The position numbers were made by a program, and so were the translations under genes. A stretch of 64,000 bases of DNA from assembly GCA_905221605.1 (NCBI GenBank), contig CAJNDS010002775.1, forward strand, positions 218,411-282,410, written 5' to 3'. This document shows, piece after piece, positions 32,080 to 42,585 of the stretch; position 1 is the first letter of the stretch; each line of letters opens with the position of its first letter. This DNA comes from Symbiodinium natans (taxonomy: Eukaryota > Sar > Dinophyceae > Suessiales > Symbiodiniaceae). The notes below the pieces were generated by a model. That model saw only the letters and a program-made list of their open reading frames with translations, searched no databases and was not told the origin of the DNA.

Positions 32080-35000
32080 TTGTATGTATCGCCATATTGA
32101 TACCGCTCTACAGAGGAAGAAAGAGAGATTCTGAAGCTCGGCGGATAAACTGGCACAAAGCTCGCGTGGCAAACCCGGTGCAAGCAAAGCACCCAAAACC
32201 CAAAACCCTAAACCTGAAATCCAACTCTACACCAGAAGCTCTCAGACGGGCTTCCGATGGCAGACATTCGCCAGAAATCGGATGCCAACGCCAAGGTGGC
32301 AGGAATGACGAGTCGCACAAAGTTCCACAATCTTGGGAAGCGAGGAAGGTCTTCACAGGCTCATTTACAACTTTTTTTCGGTTTAGGGTTTAGGGTTTGG
32401 GGCTCAGCGTTTGGGGAGCTGAGGACCTCGGGTTTAGGATGCTAGGACTTTTAACTGGTTTGTTTCGGAATATTGCCATGTGTGTATACATGTTGTTAGA
32501 ATTTTTTCCGGGGGGGGGGGGGGGGGGTTACGGGGATTTCTTGGGCTTTAGGGCTGCTGGAGCTCCAGTTTTTTTTGGTTGTGTGTATGTGTGTGTGTGC
32601 TTGTTTTTTTTTTTTTTTGGGGGGGGGGTTGGGGTGGGAGGGGGGCTGAACCCTGAGGTGGGGTGAGATTGGGGTCTTACGGCAACCCCAAACCCTAAAC
32701 CCTCAACCCTCAACCCTTAACCCTAAACCCTCAACATCCGAAAAACAGTCCGACCCACTACAGGCCCAGCCTTGGGTGGATGTTCTCATCGTAGTACCTC
32801 ACTTGTCCGAAGATTCGTTTTAGGGCCGCTAGAGGTTGGGGTTTAGGGTTTAGCGTTTAGCGTTTAAGGTTAAGGGTTAGGGTTCGGGGTTTAAGGTTTA
32901 GAGTGCAGGTTGCCCTGCAAAAGTGGGCAGCAGGGGATACGGGCCCCAAAAGAAGCGAGTAAGGGTGCTACTGGCATCCGAGTGCGCGTTCTTTCAGACT
33001 TCCGCGGGAGCTGCAAAAATCAACCCTAAACCATGTCGGTGAGGCAACCCTTCTCCGTCACAAAGAAGAAAAACCGGTTGCTTCCTATTGTCGGGACCCG
33101 TAGTAGGAAACCTCCATGATAGTGGAACGCGTTCCGAAATCATCGGCAGAAGGACCGGCGACACGGAAACACAGTTTCCTGTGCTGAGAAACATCGGCCA
33201 TACTGACCCTTCATGAACGTCCTGCAGATTTTTACCTTTCGCTATCCTGGACAAGCACCCGAATTGCGGAAACCCTTCCTCCTAAATCCTGAACGCACAA
33301 AACATGGACATTGATTGGGCGTTGCGCTCCACTCTAGCGTCCCCCATCCCTTTAAACCCTAAACCCTCAATGGCCTGAAATCCTACCCGAACCCTCAACC
33401 CTATCAACCCTACAACCCTACCCCTGAGCCCCAACCCCCTGAACCCCATATCAACCCTATGTAAACCCTGGTTTTAAACGCTATATATCACCCGGTCCTA
33501 TATAAAACCCATATCAACCCTATGTAAACCCTATATGCCCTATAAACCCTCCAAACGCTGAACGAAGGCCCAAAACCTTTCGCAAGGTTGCGGGAAACGG
33601 CTCCCCGTCCCGTCAGTCAGGAGGGGTGCCACGAAGACATCACGGAGGTAGTTCCACCTGCGGTTTAGGGTTTAGGGTTTAGGGTTTAGGGTTTAGGGTT
33701 TAGGGTTTAGGGTTTAGGGGGAGGCTCTGGGCTTTAGGGCCTTCAGGGCTTGGTTGTTATCGTGTTTTGTGGAGGGGGGGAAATGCTTTGGGGGAGTTGC
33801 TAAGGTGTTCAGTTCCTCCAGGGCTTAGGGTTTCAGGTTGAGGTGTTTGTGGAGGGTTTAGGGTTCTCAGATAGGAGGGGGGGGGGGGGGGGTGCACAGT
33901 TTTGGGCGGGCCATCGTATTCTGGCGTATATTCAGCCTATACCAGTTTTTGGTGGAAATACAGGCTTTTAGGGCTTTGAGAGACCTATATAGCTTTGGGC
34001 CTCTAGGCTTTAAGACGACGCAACAAAAAACCCTCAGCCATTTAGCAACCCCCTAAATACCCCAGAAATACATCAGGGTTGAGGTGTGCCCCTTTTTCGG
34101 ATTGCCGAACATGAGGATTAGAGTATTCCGGCGGGTGTAGTCAGAGGTAGCCCTATTCTGGGAAATGCCCCCCCAAACCCTAAACCCTAAAACCTAAACC
34201 CTAAACCCTAAACCCTAAACCCATTCGGACTTTGCGAAGGAAGCTGCTCGTGCAGCTTGGCGCCGTAGCACTTCTCATGGTATCCAAAGTATCCACAGTA
34301 GACTACCTGAGTCTGGCATTCACTTTAACCCCAAATCAACCCTAGCCCGTAACACCGAAAAAAGAATCTTTATAGTTTTAGGTTTCGCGTTCGCGTCTCA
34401 TTCTCCCCCCGAGAGCAAAATTCCCTTAACCCCCAGTTGCAAGGTACCAGCAGCATCAGAGTCACGAACCACTCGACGGTGGTTGTTACAATCGGGCACG
34501 CCCAGAAGCCGAACTGGACGCCCGCAAAGGGGATGCCAAGAACGAGCCTTACTTGGGTGGGTTTGGGGGCCCCAAAACAATTAGTATTTTATAGCTTTAT
34601 CAGGATTGCAGGGGATTAAGGGTAATGAACACTAAAAAAATATGTTCAAGCCTGCTCCTGCTGGTTCTAAGTAGAGGATATACCCTTCTGAACTTGATAT
34701 GTGCTATCGGCTGCTATCGGATACTTAATGATGCGTGTACTCTTCTTCGCTTCTGATGCTTGTGAGTATCCTATGGTTGCTAATTATCGATCTGGGGTTA
34801 TCATTGTATATATTTATATGTATGTATGTATTTCTATATATTTTGATTGCATTTTGTATATATTGTGTATATATATATATATATACATATCTAGGCCGAG
34901 GCCTCTTCGATACCTCTCACGGCTGCCCCGAGCTCAACCTCCGCCCTTTAGCTTTCAAGGCCCAAGAAGCCCGCCAAAAAAAAAAGGAACCTGGCAGTCC

Positions 35001-38000
35001 AAATGAAACTTCAAGATGCTGACCTGCCCCTCGCGCAAGAAGAGAATCCTTCAGGCTCCTAAACCCCTAAACCCTATATCCCTAAACCCCTAAACCCTAA
35101 ATCCCCAAGCCCCCTAAGCCCCCTAAGCCCCCTAAGCCCCTAAACCCCTAAACCCCTAGACCCCTAGACCCCTAGACCCCTAAACCCTAAACCCTAAACC
35201 CCCTAAGCCCCCAAACCCCTGAACCTTAAATCGCACCCAGGCAGCTGCAAGCCTAAGGCCAAGTTCAAGAAGAGGGCGACGGGCGTCGTCTTGGAGCTCG
35301 GGCCTGTGATCCTGGGCTCCAGCAGCGGCATGGGGCTTGGGGTTTGGGGTTTAGGGTTTAGGGGGTTTGGGGTTTGGGAGTTGAGGGTTTAGGGTTTAGG
35401 GTTTGGGGTTTAGGGTTTAGGGTGTTTGGGGTTTAGGGGGTTCGGGTTGCAGGGTTTAGGGTATTTTGGGTTCAGGGTTCAGGGGTGGGGTTTTAGGGCT
35501 TTGTGTTTGGGGTTTAATAGGGTTAGGGGGTTGGGGTGTAGGGGTTGAGGGTTTAGGGGTTTAGGGTTAAGCGTTGCGGGGTTTACGGGTTTAGGGGTTT
35601 AAGGGTTGCAGGGGTTAGGGTTTTAGGGTATTTAGAGTATTTAGGGTTTAGCAACGGACTTCAGGTTGAGGCTTGAGAGGGAGAAATGGGGTATCCTGTC
35701 TTAGAGGGAGCACGGGAGCACCCCTAAACCCTAAACCCCAAAAAAAACCTAAACCCCAAACCCTTAAAGACCCTAAACCCTGAACCCTGAACCCTAACCC
35801 TAAACCCTAAACCCTAAACCCTAAACCCTGAAACCCCATACAGGACTTCCCAGGATCTTCTGGGAGTTGAAGAAGGTGGTGAGCCTCGAGGACAGCATTG
35901 TTGCAGGAAGGCAGCAGGCCATGACCTTGCCAGCGGTTTCGGGCGGTTTAGGGTTTAGGGTTTAGGGTTTAGGGTTTAGGGTTTAGGGTTTAGGGTTTAG
36001 GGTTTAGGGTTTAGGGTTTAGGGTTTAGGGTTTAGGGGGAACCCCGGGCCCTCTAAGTTGAGGGTTAAAAAGGCAAGAACGGGATCCTAAATTGCTTATC
36101 GAACCACCCCTAAACCCTCAACCCTAAACCCCTAAACCCTAAACCCTAAACCCTAAACCCTAAACCCTAAACCCTGAACCATCCCCAAACCCTTCCAAAG
36201 GAGGCGCCTTCGCGTAGTAGCCTGCGGCGTTTGCGACCTCCGCATCCGCGCCGAATCCGTGCCGAAGGACGGGAGCAGTCATCCACCAGAGGAGGACCAC
36301 GGGGATCAAGACCCAGGAAAACCTCTGGGTTGAACAAGTTGAAGGGTTTTGAAGGGTTCAGGGGTTCAGGGTTCAGGGTTTAGGGTTGTAATTAGGGTTG
36401 TAGGGTACATTGTAGGGTTGTAGGGTTGTAGGGTTGTAGGGTTGTAGGGTTGTAGGGTTGTAGGGTTGTAGGGTTGAAGGGCTAAAGTGTTCAGGGGTTC
36501 ATAGGTTTCGAGGCTAAAGGGCTGAAGGTTTAAGTTTTAAGGGTTGAAGGGTTTGAGGTTTAAGGGTTGAAGGGTATCAGGGTTGCCTGGAAACCGATTC
36601 GCTGAGGTCAAACAGCTCTAAGGAAGAACAAGTGAAACTGATTGAAGCTCAACAATTGGCTGAGTATTGCTCAGCCCGCAAGCCCCTATACCCCAAACTA
36701 CCGATGGCTTAAGAACCCTCCCACAAAAAAATCAAGAGAATAATCCCTAGATCACCCTCATAAGCAAGAAGCGTATCTTTAGGGTGGTTCTTAAACAAAT
36801 AGTAGTAAACTTCAAAGCAATGTACCCTGAATGCCCCGAAACCCCTAACCAACCTGCGACCCAAGAGACAGGGTAAAGGAGATCTGCAGCCAGGTGCCAA
36901 CCTGATCTGAGCACCCTAAACCCTAAAACCCAAAACCCCAAAACCATAAACTCTAAACCTTAAACCCTAAACCCCTAACCCTAAACCCTAAAAACCCCAA
37001 AACCCTAAACTCTGAACCTTAAACCCTCAAACCCTTGAACCCTAAACCCTATAGACCCTAAAACCCTAAAACGCCAAAACCCTAAAACCCTAAACCCTAA
37101 ACCCTAAATCCTAAACCCTAAACCCTAAACCCCAACAAGGAAAACTCCAGGCTGTACGGAGCTTTGAGGATCCAAGGGTTTTTTTGAACGGTTTCTATCG
37201 GGGGGTTTAGGGCCAAAGTTCGGATCGAAGGCTTAGGGTTTAGGGTTTAGGGTTTAGAGTTTAGGGTTTAGGGTGTATTTTGTTTTAGGGCCTGGGGGCG
37301 CCTAAATTTTGGGCTGCAAGTTTGCTGGTTTAGGGTTGAGGGCAGAGGGGCAGCGCGACATAGGTCTACGTAAGGGTGCATGAGGGGAAGCTACACAGTT
37401 TGGGTTGAGGTTTAGCGACAGCTCAAGTTTTCCATAAGGGTGTGGTGAGGGTACCTGAAGCCGCTGGGGTCATAGAGGCAGCTGCTTCTTAAGCCCCTGG
37501 TGCTCCAACACCCTAGAGAACTCTGTAAACCCTGCGACCCAAAAAACCCTAAACCATTCTACCTACCTAGAAACACTCATGGTTCTCACAGGGGCCCCCA
37601 ACCTTCGACCCAGGTTCAGGCAGCCAGCCATACTTTTTGGTTTCCTTACTGAACTCGTACTCCTTTTCGGCCCTGAGGTCAGCCCACCCCGACTAAACCC
37701 TAAGCCTTGAAGCCTAAACCCCTACGTAGACCCTAACCCTAAACCCCAAACCCTAAACCCTCCCACCCCCTAAACCCTAAACCCTAACCCTAAACCCCCA
37801 CCCTCACCCCCCTCCCCCCTCCCCCCTTTGCAGAGGATGCGGCGAGGTCGTAGTTGCGTGCGCCGAAGGCCTTCCGGCTTCTACGGCTTCGGGCTCGTGA
37901 TCTTGCCTGAACCCTATAAGCCCCTAGTTCAGAGTAGGGAATGAGGGAATGAGGGCCCTACATATTCCCTCATTCCCTCATTCCCTACTAAGAAGCCAGA

Positions 38001-40787
38001 TAAGCCCTACTACTATTTGCTTAAGAACCCCTGAAAAAACACTCTTCCTTACTAAGGGTAATATAGGGATTATGTTTTATTTATATTCTTTTGGGATTCT
38101 TATGCAAATAGTAGCCTATAAACCCATTAAGCCCTATATGCCCTATAAGCCCTTTAAGCCCTTTAAACCCTATCCGCCCTATCAGCCCTAAAACCCTATG
38201 AACCCTACAAGCCCTCTATAAACCCTATGAACCCAATAAGCCCTAAGACCCCAAGCGGGGCTTCCACGGATCTCACGGAGGGCTGAGGCACGAAGAGTTT
38301 AGGGTTTAGGGTTTAGGGTTTAGGGTTTAGGGTTTAGGGCGGGCCTGGCCACACAGCGATCCCAAGAGAGCGTCGTTCACCTTGGCTTGGGCTGCTCTTT
38401 CGGGGTTTAGGGCTTAGGGGGGTTCGGGGGGTTTAGGGTCTCGTGGTTTGGGGTTTAGGGCTATTTAGGGGTTTCGAGGTTTAGGGTTTAGGGGTTTGGG
38501 GTTTAGGGCTTAGGGGGTTCGGGGTTTCGGGTTCAGGGCCGTTAGGGGTTTCGGGGGTTGCAGGGTTTCGGTGAACGGTTGGGTAATTAGGGGTCAGGAG
38601 GTTCAGGGGTTTCGGGTGTACGTGCCGAGGGACCCTAAACCTGAAACCCTAAACCCTGAATAAACCCTAAACCCTAGACCCTAAACCCGCAACACTAAAC
38701 CCCAAATAAAACCTAAACCCTAAACCCTAAACCGAGGGTTTTGGCTTTAAGTCTTGCGAGGTTTAGGTGCATCTTGCGCTGTCAGGGTTTAGGGTTTAGG
38801 GTTTGGGGTTCAGGGTTCAGGAATTAGGGGTTAGGTCCATGCCAGCGAAAGCCTCCTCCGTGTCCAGCCCTGATGCACGAAAAGATGTTTACCGCGCCCT
38901 TCGGGTCGCATGTGAGGATGGAGTGCGCCTAGGTCTTTTTAAGGGTCTGACTTAGGGCCTTGGATGCTTCTGGGGCTTGTGTGGCTGGGGCTCAAGGTTG
39001 TTTTTTGCAATCGTAAGTCGGGAGGTGGAGCTACCCTCAAACATTCAATCCTAAACTGGCCTTTACTAAACTCTAAACCCCAAACCATACCACTGAGCTC
39101 TCAAGAAGTCTGTGGCGAAACTTTGAGACCCCTAGCGACCGCATCTTAAACGTCCACAGGGCTCGGGGTTCTACATATTTAGGGCTTACAGGGTTTAGGG
39201 TTTAGGGTTCACGGTTAAGGGTTACGCGTAGGGTTTTTAGGGGTTTAGGGTAAAGAAAGGTTTACAGGGGCCCCCTCTGCAGTGCGGCGCGGTGCGCGAA
39301 GACTCCGCTCATGGAGGTCCAGAAGTCCGACAAGGAAGAAGCCTTCAGACACAACTGCGCGTGGCAGCCTACAAACTTACACACTTGCGCCTTTGAACCC
39401 TCTGAAAGAAAACACATGTGTGTAAAAGTAGACTTGCACCCTAGAAAAAAAGCTGCCCTCAAACCCTAAACCCTAAACCCTAAACCCTAAACCCTAAACC
39501 CTAAACCCTAAACCCTAAACCCTAAACCCTAAACCCTAAACCCTAAACCCTAAACCCTAAACCCTAAACCACAGAAGCCCCAGTTCTAGGAGGCCGCCGG
39601 CTTCTGGGCCATCTGCAGCCACGAGTTAGTGGTACTCGCAGCGGCCGTCGTGCGAAAGAAAAACACGTCCTCTTCTTACTTCTCCAAAATTGCGCAAAAG
39701 GGGGAGGTCTCCCAGGAAACCCTATAAACTCAAACCCCCGAAAGCTATAGGGTTTAGGGTTTAGGGTTTGGGGTTTGGGGTTTAGGGTTTAGGGTTTAGG
39801 GTTTAGGGTTTAATGCAACTCCCTTTTTAGAGAAAGCAACTCCGTTGAGAATGAACTTCGTCTCCAGGCAGCTGTGAGGTAGAGGGTCCCGGAGTGGCCC
39901 AGAAGCGCCTGGGGGGCAACACTTTCTTAGGAGCAGTCCAAAACCCCTTGAAGGTTTAGGGTTTAGGGTTTAGGGTTTAGGGTTTAGGGTTTAGGGTTTA
40001 GGGTTTAGGGTTTAGGGTTTAGGGTTTAGGGTTTTAGGGTTTAGGGTTTAGGGTTGAGGGTTCAGGGTTCAATTGAGGGATATACCCTAATTCATAATAA
40101 GGATCCTTGGTATAAATTCAGGTATACTCCTTGGTCAAGGGGTTTGGAAGTTCTGGGTCCCTGAAGACCCAGGCAACTCCTCAATCCGAACTCAAAAAAG
40201 AACCGGATTCATAACAGCGGGCAAAAACCCTCACAGTAACAGGTCTACCAACCATGCTCTTAAGTTCTGTGTAGGAGTGGGAGGGTCATCTGCTTGGGCT
40301 TCCGGATATGGGGGCTTCTGGTTTCCAGGCTCTCTGCGCTGTTTGCACACGCTTGTCGGACTGATGGGCTTTTAGGCGTTTAAGGGCGTTTGCGGTGTTG
40401 CAGCGTTGGATGACTGGCCATCACTACTCCTTTCGGTGCGCTGTTTGGCTTGGGGCTCAAGACAGATGGCTGAGTTCTCTAAATGATGGTCCCTTTTCGG
40501 GTACACAAGAGGCGCCGCCTTACAATGAGGACATCAAAAGGACCATGGTTTGGAGAAGTGATCATCTAGGAAGGACCGCAAAACCTTCGGAAAATATTCC
40601 TGAATATCGGCCTCTTCAACTCAACAAGGGAAAATATAGCATGTCCCAAATGCCTATCCAGCAATATAAGAACCAGAATCTTGCTCTTCGGATCAGCCAA
40701 GAGGCAGTGTCGGTCGTCTTCATGCCAATCCAGGACAGGCGCGCCACAAAGGTTGGCACGAAGAGGAAGAACATGGAAGCATAGATC
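26000..40787 (-). CDS. MATE-family multidrug/toxin extrusion transporter gene
   Basis: About 20 or more minus-strand micro-exons, read from 40.8 to 26.0 kb, follow the order of a MATE (MatE) transporter with two six-helix halves. The series begins FVARLSWIGMKTTDTA, ALLGHSGTLYLTA, SSLSDFWTSMSGVF, ALLGSLCGQA, FGARNYDLA and VGTWLQISFTLSLG. It ends FRAALIGSWGGLP, GQVPAVLLLFYF and YLGIGLGYGLLFLLYV. MATE proteins are inner-ring secondary carriers that export cationic organic compounds using H+ or Na+ gradients. Total length should be near 450-500 residues, normal for the family. Typical exons are 35-125 bp, and coding sequence is under one tenth of the gene. Introns are telomere-like arrays and element families A-T. 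The start codon and stop codon were not found. A segment at 37600-37690 (EKEYEFSKETKKYGWLP) has no place in the family. Confidence 0.75.
26450..26606. repeat. TTTAGGG array, about 22 units
   Basis: Nearly perfect GGGTTTA repeats, with one unit carrying an additional T. It lies within the C-terminal half of the transporter gene. Confidence 0.95.
28215..28329. mobile_element. Family P copy
   Basis: GAGACCCAAGAGAAACCC at the left and GGCCTACTCCGGGCCCTAG at the right, with CCTTTTTGGCTTAAAGGGGC inside. The ends are inverted repeats. Copies lie at 43918-44012, 61179-61287 and 5702-5786. Confidence 0.72.
28360..28440. mobile_element. Family E copy
   Basis: It contains ATTATAAAGGGGTTATAAGG and ends AATTATTCCGACCCCTATAC. 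It lies directly after a family P copy and before a family H copy, so three elements sit side by side in one intron. Confidence 0.5.
28477..28606. mobile_element. Family H copy with CCCTAAA insertion
   Basis: It begins TTGCTGAGTTCATAAG and carries GTACACTTTCAGTTCTATAG. A 30-bp CCCTAAA block follows inside, and the right end is CATTCAGCTACG. The layout matches the family H intron of the helicase gene, which also holds CCCTAAA repeats at the same internal place. Confidence 0.65.
28600..32340 (-). CDS. MATE exons, helices 7-10
   Basis: Exons: about 32240-32340 (VRLVIPATLALASDFWRMS), about 31645-31690 (LLAGTLGDAEA), about 30958-31005 (VGVFNASYRLAWMNLT), about 30650-30700 (VQVWFGFDVAWQVLCG), about 30255-30310 (IIGAFSSACVTQLL), 29938 to about 30050 (QLRLGIALGTGDGRLSTK), about 29772-29829 (ATLVFVRPLASIFST), about 29260-29325 (NDPVVIDLFEECRLEM) and about 28605-28660 (FSVHFESLLMALKK). 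The exon at 30650-30700 is the weakest assignment. Several introns here equal one or two inverted-repeat elements. Confidence 0.72.
29009..29132. mobile_element. Element with perfect 15-bp inverted ends
   Basis: CATATGAAGCAGGGT (29009-29023) and ACCCTGCTTCATATG (29118-29132) are perfect inverted repeats. The interior has GGTGAGTGTATA twice, about 30 bp apart. No other copy was noticed in the window. Confidence 0.75.
29351..29533. repeat. TTTAGGG array, about 24 units
   Basis: Perfect units up to about 29493, then a degenerate stretch. It forms the intron downstream (gene sense) of the exon reading VFVRPLASIF. Confidence 0.95.
29830..29937. mobile_element. Family H element that is one MATE intron
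   Basis: TTAGCTGAGTTCA at the left and CTCACTCAGCTGCTAAGG at the right are inverted ends. The interior has GTGCACACTTTCAGTTCTAT. Removal joins MATE exons in frame (LATTAA to ATLVFVRP). No GT donor fits, so splicing would be non-canonical. Confidence 0.7.
30535..30652. mobile_element. Family Q copy 2
   Basis: Long identity with 16199-16312 (TTGGCTGCACTTAG, TTAAGAAACCCAATAA, ATCTAAAGTTACAGTAAAGC). Coding-like MATE sequence (FGFDVAW) begins directly at its right edge. Confidence 0.75.
30733..30944. mobile_element. Tandem family J and family E elements in one intron
   Basis: Family J (30733-30858) has GGTTCATGGTACTTATTAAC and GTACAGTTATAATTGG, also seen at 9640-9838. Family E (30864-30944) ends TTTCCGACCCCTACATTACC. 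Together they fill the intron between two MATE exons. Confidence 0.65.
31840..31914. repeat. (CATA)n microsatellite
   Basis: About 18 units of the tetranucleotide, within a transporter intron. Confidence 0.95.
33000..33250. other. Unassigned intron DNA of the transporter gene
   Basis: There are no telomere-like repeats and no inverted-repeat element was recognised. A minus-strand frame of 86 codons is open but does not fit the MATE fold. Confidence 0.3.
34225..36322 (-). CDS. MATE exons, helices 4-6 and central loop
   Basis: Exons: about 36203-36322 (VLIPVVLLWWMTAPVLRH, then DAEVANAAGYYA), about 35850-35935 (KVMACCLPATMLSSRLTTFF, then NSQKIL), about 35243-35333 (TTPVALFLNLALGLQL), 34436-34551 (VLGIPFAGVQFGFWACP, then TTTVEWFVTLMLLV) and about 34225-34318 (VVYCGYFGYHEKCYGAKL). 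The VE..NAGYYA, NSQKI, LNLALGL and FGFWACP..TT..EW elements match the middle of MATE proteins. The exon at 34436-34551 starts next to a family K element. Confidence 0.75.
34552..34655. mobile_element. Family K copy 2
   Basis: It contains TATAGCTTTATCAGGATTGC, GGGGATTAAGGG and AAAATATGTTCAAG in family order. On the minus strand the donor side reads GCAG/GCTTGAAC, and the acceptor CACCCAAG precedes the MATE exon reading VLGIPFAG. Confidence 0.68.
35945..36178. repeat. TTTAGGG and CCCTAAA arrays facing each other
   Basis: A 13-unit GGGTTTA array (35945-36037) and a CCCTAAA array (36107-36178) lie 70 bp apart in opposite orientation within one transporter intron. Transcripts could fold into a long hairpin. 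Confidence 0.9.
36380..36478. repeat. 8-bp TTGTAGGG array
   Basis: About eight to nine units of GGGTTGTA, an 8-bp variant of the telomere-like unit. It shows independent amplification of a variant. Confidence 0.9.
36707..36805. mobile_element. Family M copy 3
   Basis: GGCTTAAGAACCCTCC and GGTGGTTCTTAAACAAATAG are inverted ends. The interior AATAATCCCTAGATCACCCT matches other copies. It lies just downstream (gene sense) of the exon reading VGTWLQ. Confidence 0.68.
36861..40787 (-). CDS. MATE exons, N-terminal helices 1-3
   Basis: Exons: 40704-40787 (ASMFFLFVPTFVARLSWIG), after acceptor CCTTAG; 39871-39908 (ALLGHSGTLYLT), after acceptor CCCCCAG; about 39280-39342 (ASSLSDFWTSMSGVFAH); about 38340-38400 (DALLGSLCGQA); about 37830-37870 (AFGARNYDLA); and 36861-36901 (VGTWLQISFTLSLG). 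The order DTALLGHSG...SSLSDFW...GSLCGQAFGA.NY...GTWLQ is the N-terminal MATE signature as I know it from eukaryotic members. Confidence 0.75.
38010..38114. mobile_element. Family M copy 1, best preserved ends
   Basis: CTACTATTTGCTTAAGAACC and GGATTCTTATGCAAATAGTAG form a 20-bp inverted repeat with few mismatches. The interior has AATATAGGGATTATG. It lies in a transporter intron. Confidence 0.75.
39466..39570. repeat. CCCTAAA array, about 15 units
   Basis: Perfect repeats between candidate exons of the transporter gene. Orientation is opposite to the array at 39957-40068 in the same gene. Confidence 0.95.
39957..40068. repeat. TTTAGGG array, about 15 units
   Basis: It lies in the intron between the first two recognised MATE exons. 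It is followed by a family D-like element at about 40070-40165. Confidence 0.95.
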
Positions 40788-41135
40788 CTAAGGCAAGCAG
40801 ACCCCTAAACCCTAAACCCCCCAATTAAACCCCATCTCTAAACCCTAAGCTGATCTTCCAAGCGCTTTTGAACCCCAGGCCTGGCGTGCTGCCAAGGAAA
40901 CTACAAGTACCTGAAGAAGGAAGCCCTATTCCTTCCTAAGCAACCATCTTGTGGTAATGGTCGCGAGCCATCCTGCTATTCGGCCTTCTAATCCCCATAA
41001 TCAACCCTATAAAAGGTTTACAGGGTAGAATAGCCCGCCCTGCAAGCCGGCGTACCCCGATGTATACCCTGAGACCCAAAAAATACCTGTCTCGAACCGG
41101 ACGTTGGGGATTGGGATATCCCTGCCCTGGTCTGG

Positions 41136-41180
41136 GGGGGGGGGGGGGGGTGGGGGGGGGGGGGGTGGGGGGGGGGGGGG
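41136..41180. repeat. Poly-G tract with T interruptions
   Basis: About 45 bases consist of G with four single T. G-quadruplex formation is likely. Similar runs of 12-22 G or C occur at 6056, 7589, 15524, 15708, 41858, 42004, 56326, 56378 and 62631. Confidence 0.9.
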
Positions 41181-41224
41181 GTGGGAGGGGGTTCCAACCT
41201 ACGAATGTAAACCCTAAGCCTATG

Positions 41225-42002
41225 CCAACCTTCCGACCCCGTCGCATCTGACAAACATGAACTGGTGTAGGTATGGAGGCCCTTTTAAAAAAGTTTGCTT
41301 TTTGGCTTCATAAGGATTGTATATAGGGGACTAAGGGCAATAGCAGCTAAACAATAAGTTCAAACCTTGATGAAGTGGAGCGTCTGCTGCAGGCTGGAAT
41401 CACCGGTGATGTCGTTGAGGACTGACCTCGGCACGCGCAGGGGCTCACCTCATGACCGTTCGACATGTCCCTCGCTTCTTAGCAAAACACCACATGGGTG
41501 GTTGTCGAAATTCGGGGTACCCTACGTATTCGGTGCCGTATTCGAAAAGGATCCAAACAGGGACCCTAACTTTGACAGCCACCCACATGGCCAAAAACAG
41601 GAGTCAAGTTCTCTTGGCTCCTCCGGCCCAGGTATGAACCTAGTTGCTGAGTGCCCTGGGCCAAAAAAAGTTAACATTTTCAACTATGGTAGGATTATAA
41701 ACATACCCCAGAAGGTGAAAGGTTAAGGTTACCCTTATCAGCTACTAACGAAACCCCGAGCCCTAAACCCCTAGACCCTAAACACCCTAACCGTCAGCTC
41801 CAGTATCTTCTTTGATTCCGGGGGAGGTTTGGGGGGGGGGGGTGAACCGCTGAACCCCCCCCCCCCCCCCCCCTAACCCCTAACCCTCAACCCTGAAAGC
41901 CCCCAAAAACTCTCAAGCTGAAAGCCCTATACTATCACTCCAAACCCTAAGCCCTGTGAACCCTGAATCCGGCACCTCACGTTTGACAAACCCATATCAC
42001 CA

Positions 42003-42033
<31 letters not shown>

Positions 42034-42585
42034 AAAATAAAAACTCTCAGGGCCGTAAGCTTGCCCCAAAATCCTCTGATCTGGTGCCAAAGCCCTATAA
42101 CTCCCAGAAACCCGACAATAGAGGCCTGACAATCTTACCTATAAGCCCTTCTAGATTAATGGATTAAGAAGCCCAAGCCCCTTTATGAGCCCTAGACCCT
42201 AACTCCTAACCCCTAACCCCAAACCCCTAAACCCTAAACCTCTATGAGCCCTAGACTTGCCGCTGAAACACATATGGGGATTTTCCTACATTAGGGTCCT
42301 TTTTTGGGGATACCTTTTTTAAAGGGTGCTGCCTAGAAAAAGCCCTATAAAAGCCCTTGAAGTTCTGAAAGACGAGCTCCGAAGGCTCCCCCGACTGCCT
42401 AACCCTAGACCCTAAACCCTAAATCCCAAACCCCAAACCCCAAACCCAAACTCTAAGCCCTAAACCATCAACCCTAAACGCTCAACCCTCAACCCCTCAC
42501 AGGGGGCGCCTGGTCCGCGCCAGCTTCGGGTTGAGCTGCCCAATCTTGGGCGGCGCCACCTGGACGGGAAGGATTCTCTGGGGGG
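41225..42585 (-). CDS. Exons of unknown gene, upstream neighbour of MATE gene
   Basis: Minus-strand segments: about 42515-42585 (RILPVQVAPPKIGQLNPKL), about 41370-41425 (SVLNDITGDSSLQQTLHF) and about 41225-41270 (FMFVRCDGVGRLA). The second and third are joined by a family K intron with donor AAG/GTTTGAAC and acceptor CACCAG. No family was recognised. Confidence 0.45.
41270..41372. mobile_element. Family K copy 3 as a GT-AG intron
   Basis: It contains GGCTTCATAAGGATTGTATA, GGGGACTAAGGG and AATAAGTTCAAAC. On the minus strand it starts GTTTGAAC and ends CTACACCAG between two open coding segments. Confidence 0.7.

Noticed and set aside
39466-39570. Possible chromosome end (telomere)
   Set aside because: Arrays are short, interior, in both orientations and flanked by exons. 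No terminal array is present at either end of the window.
40395-40784. 129-codon plus-strand frame
   Set aside because: It is antisense to the first MATE exon at 40704-40787, which has recognisable family sequence.
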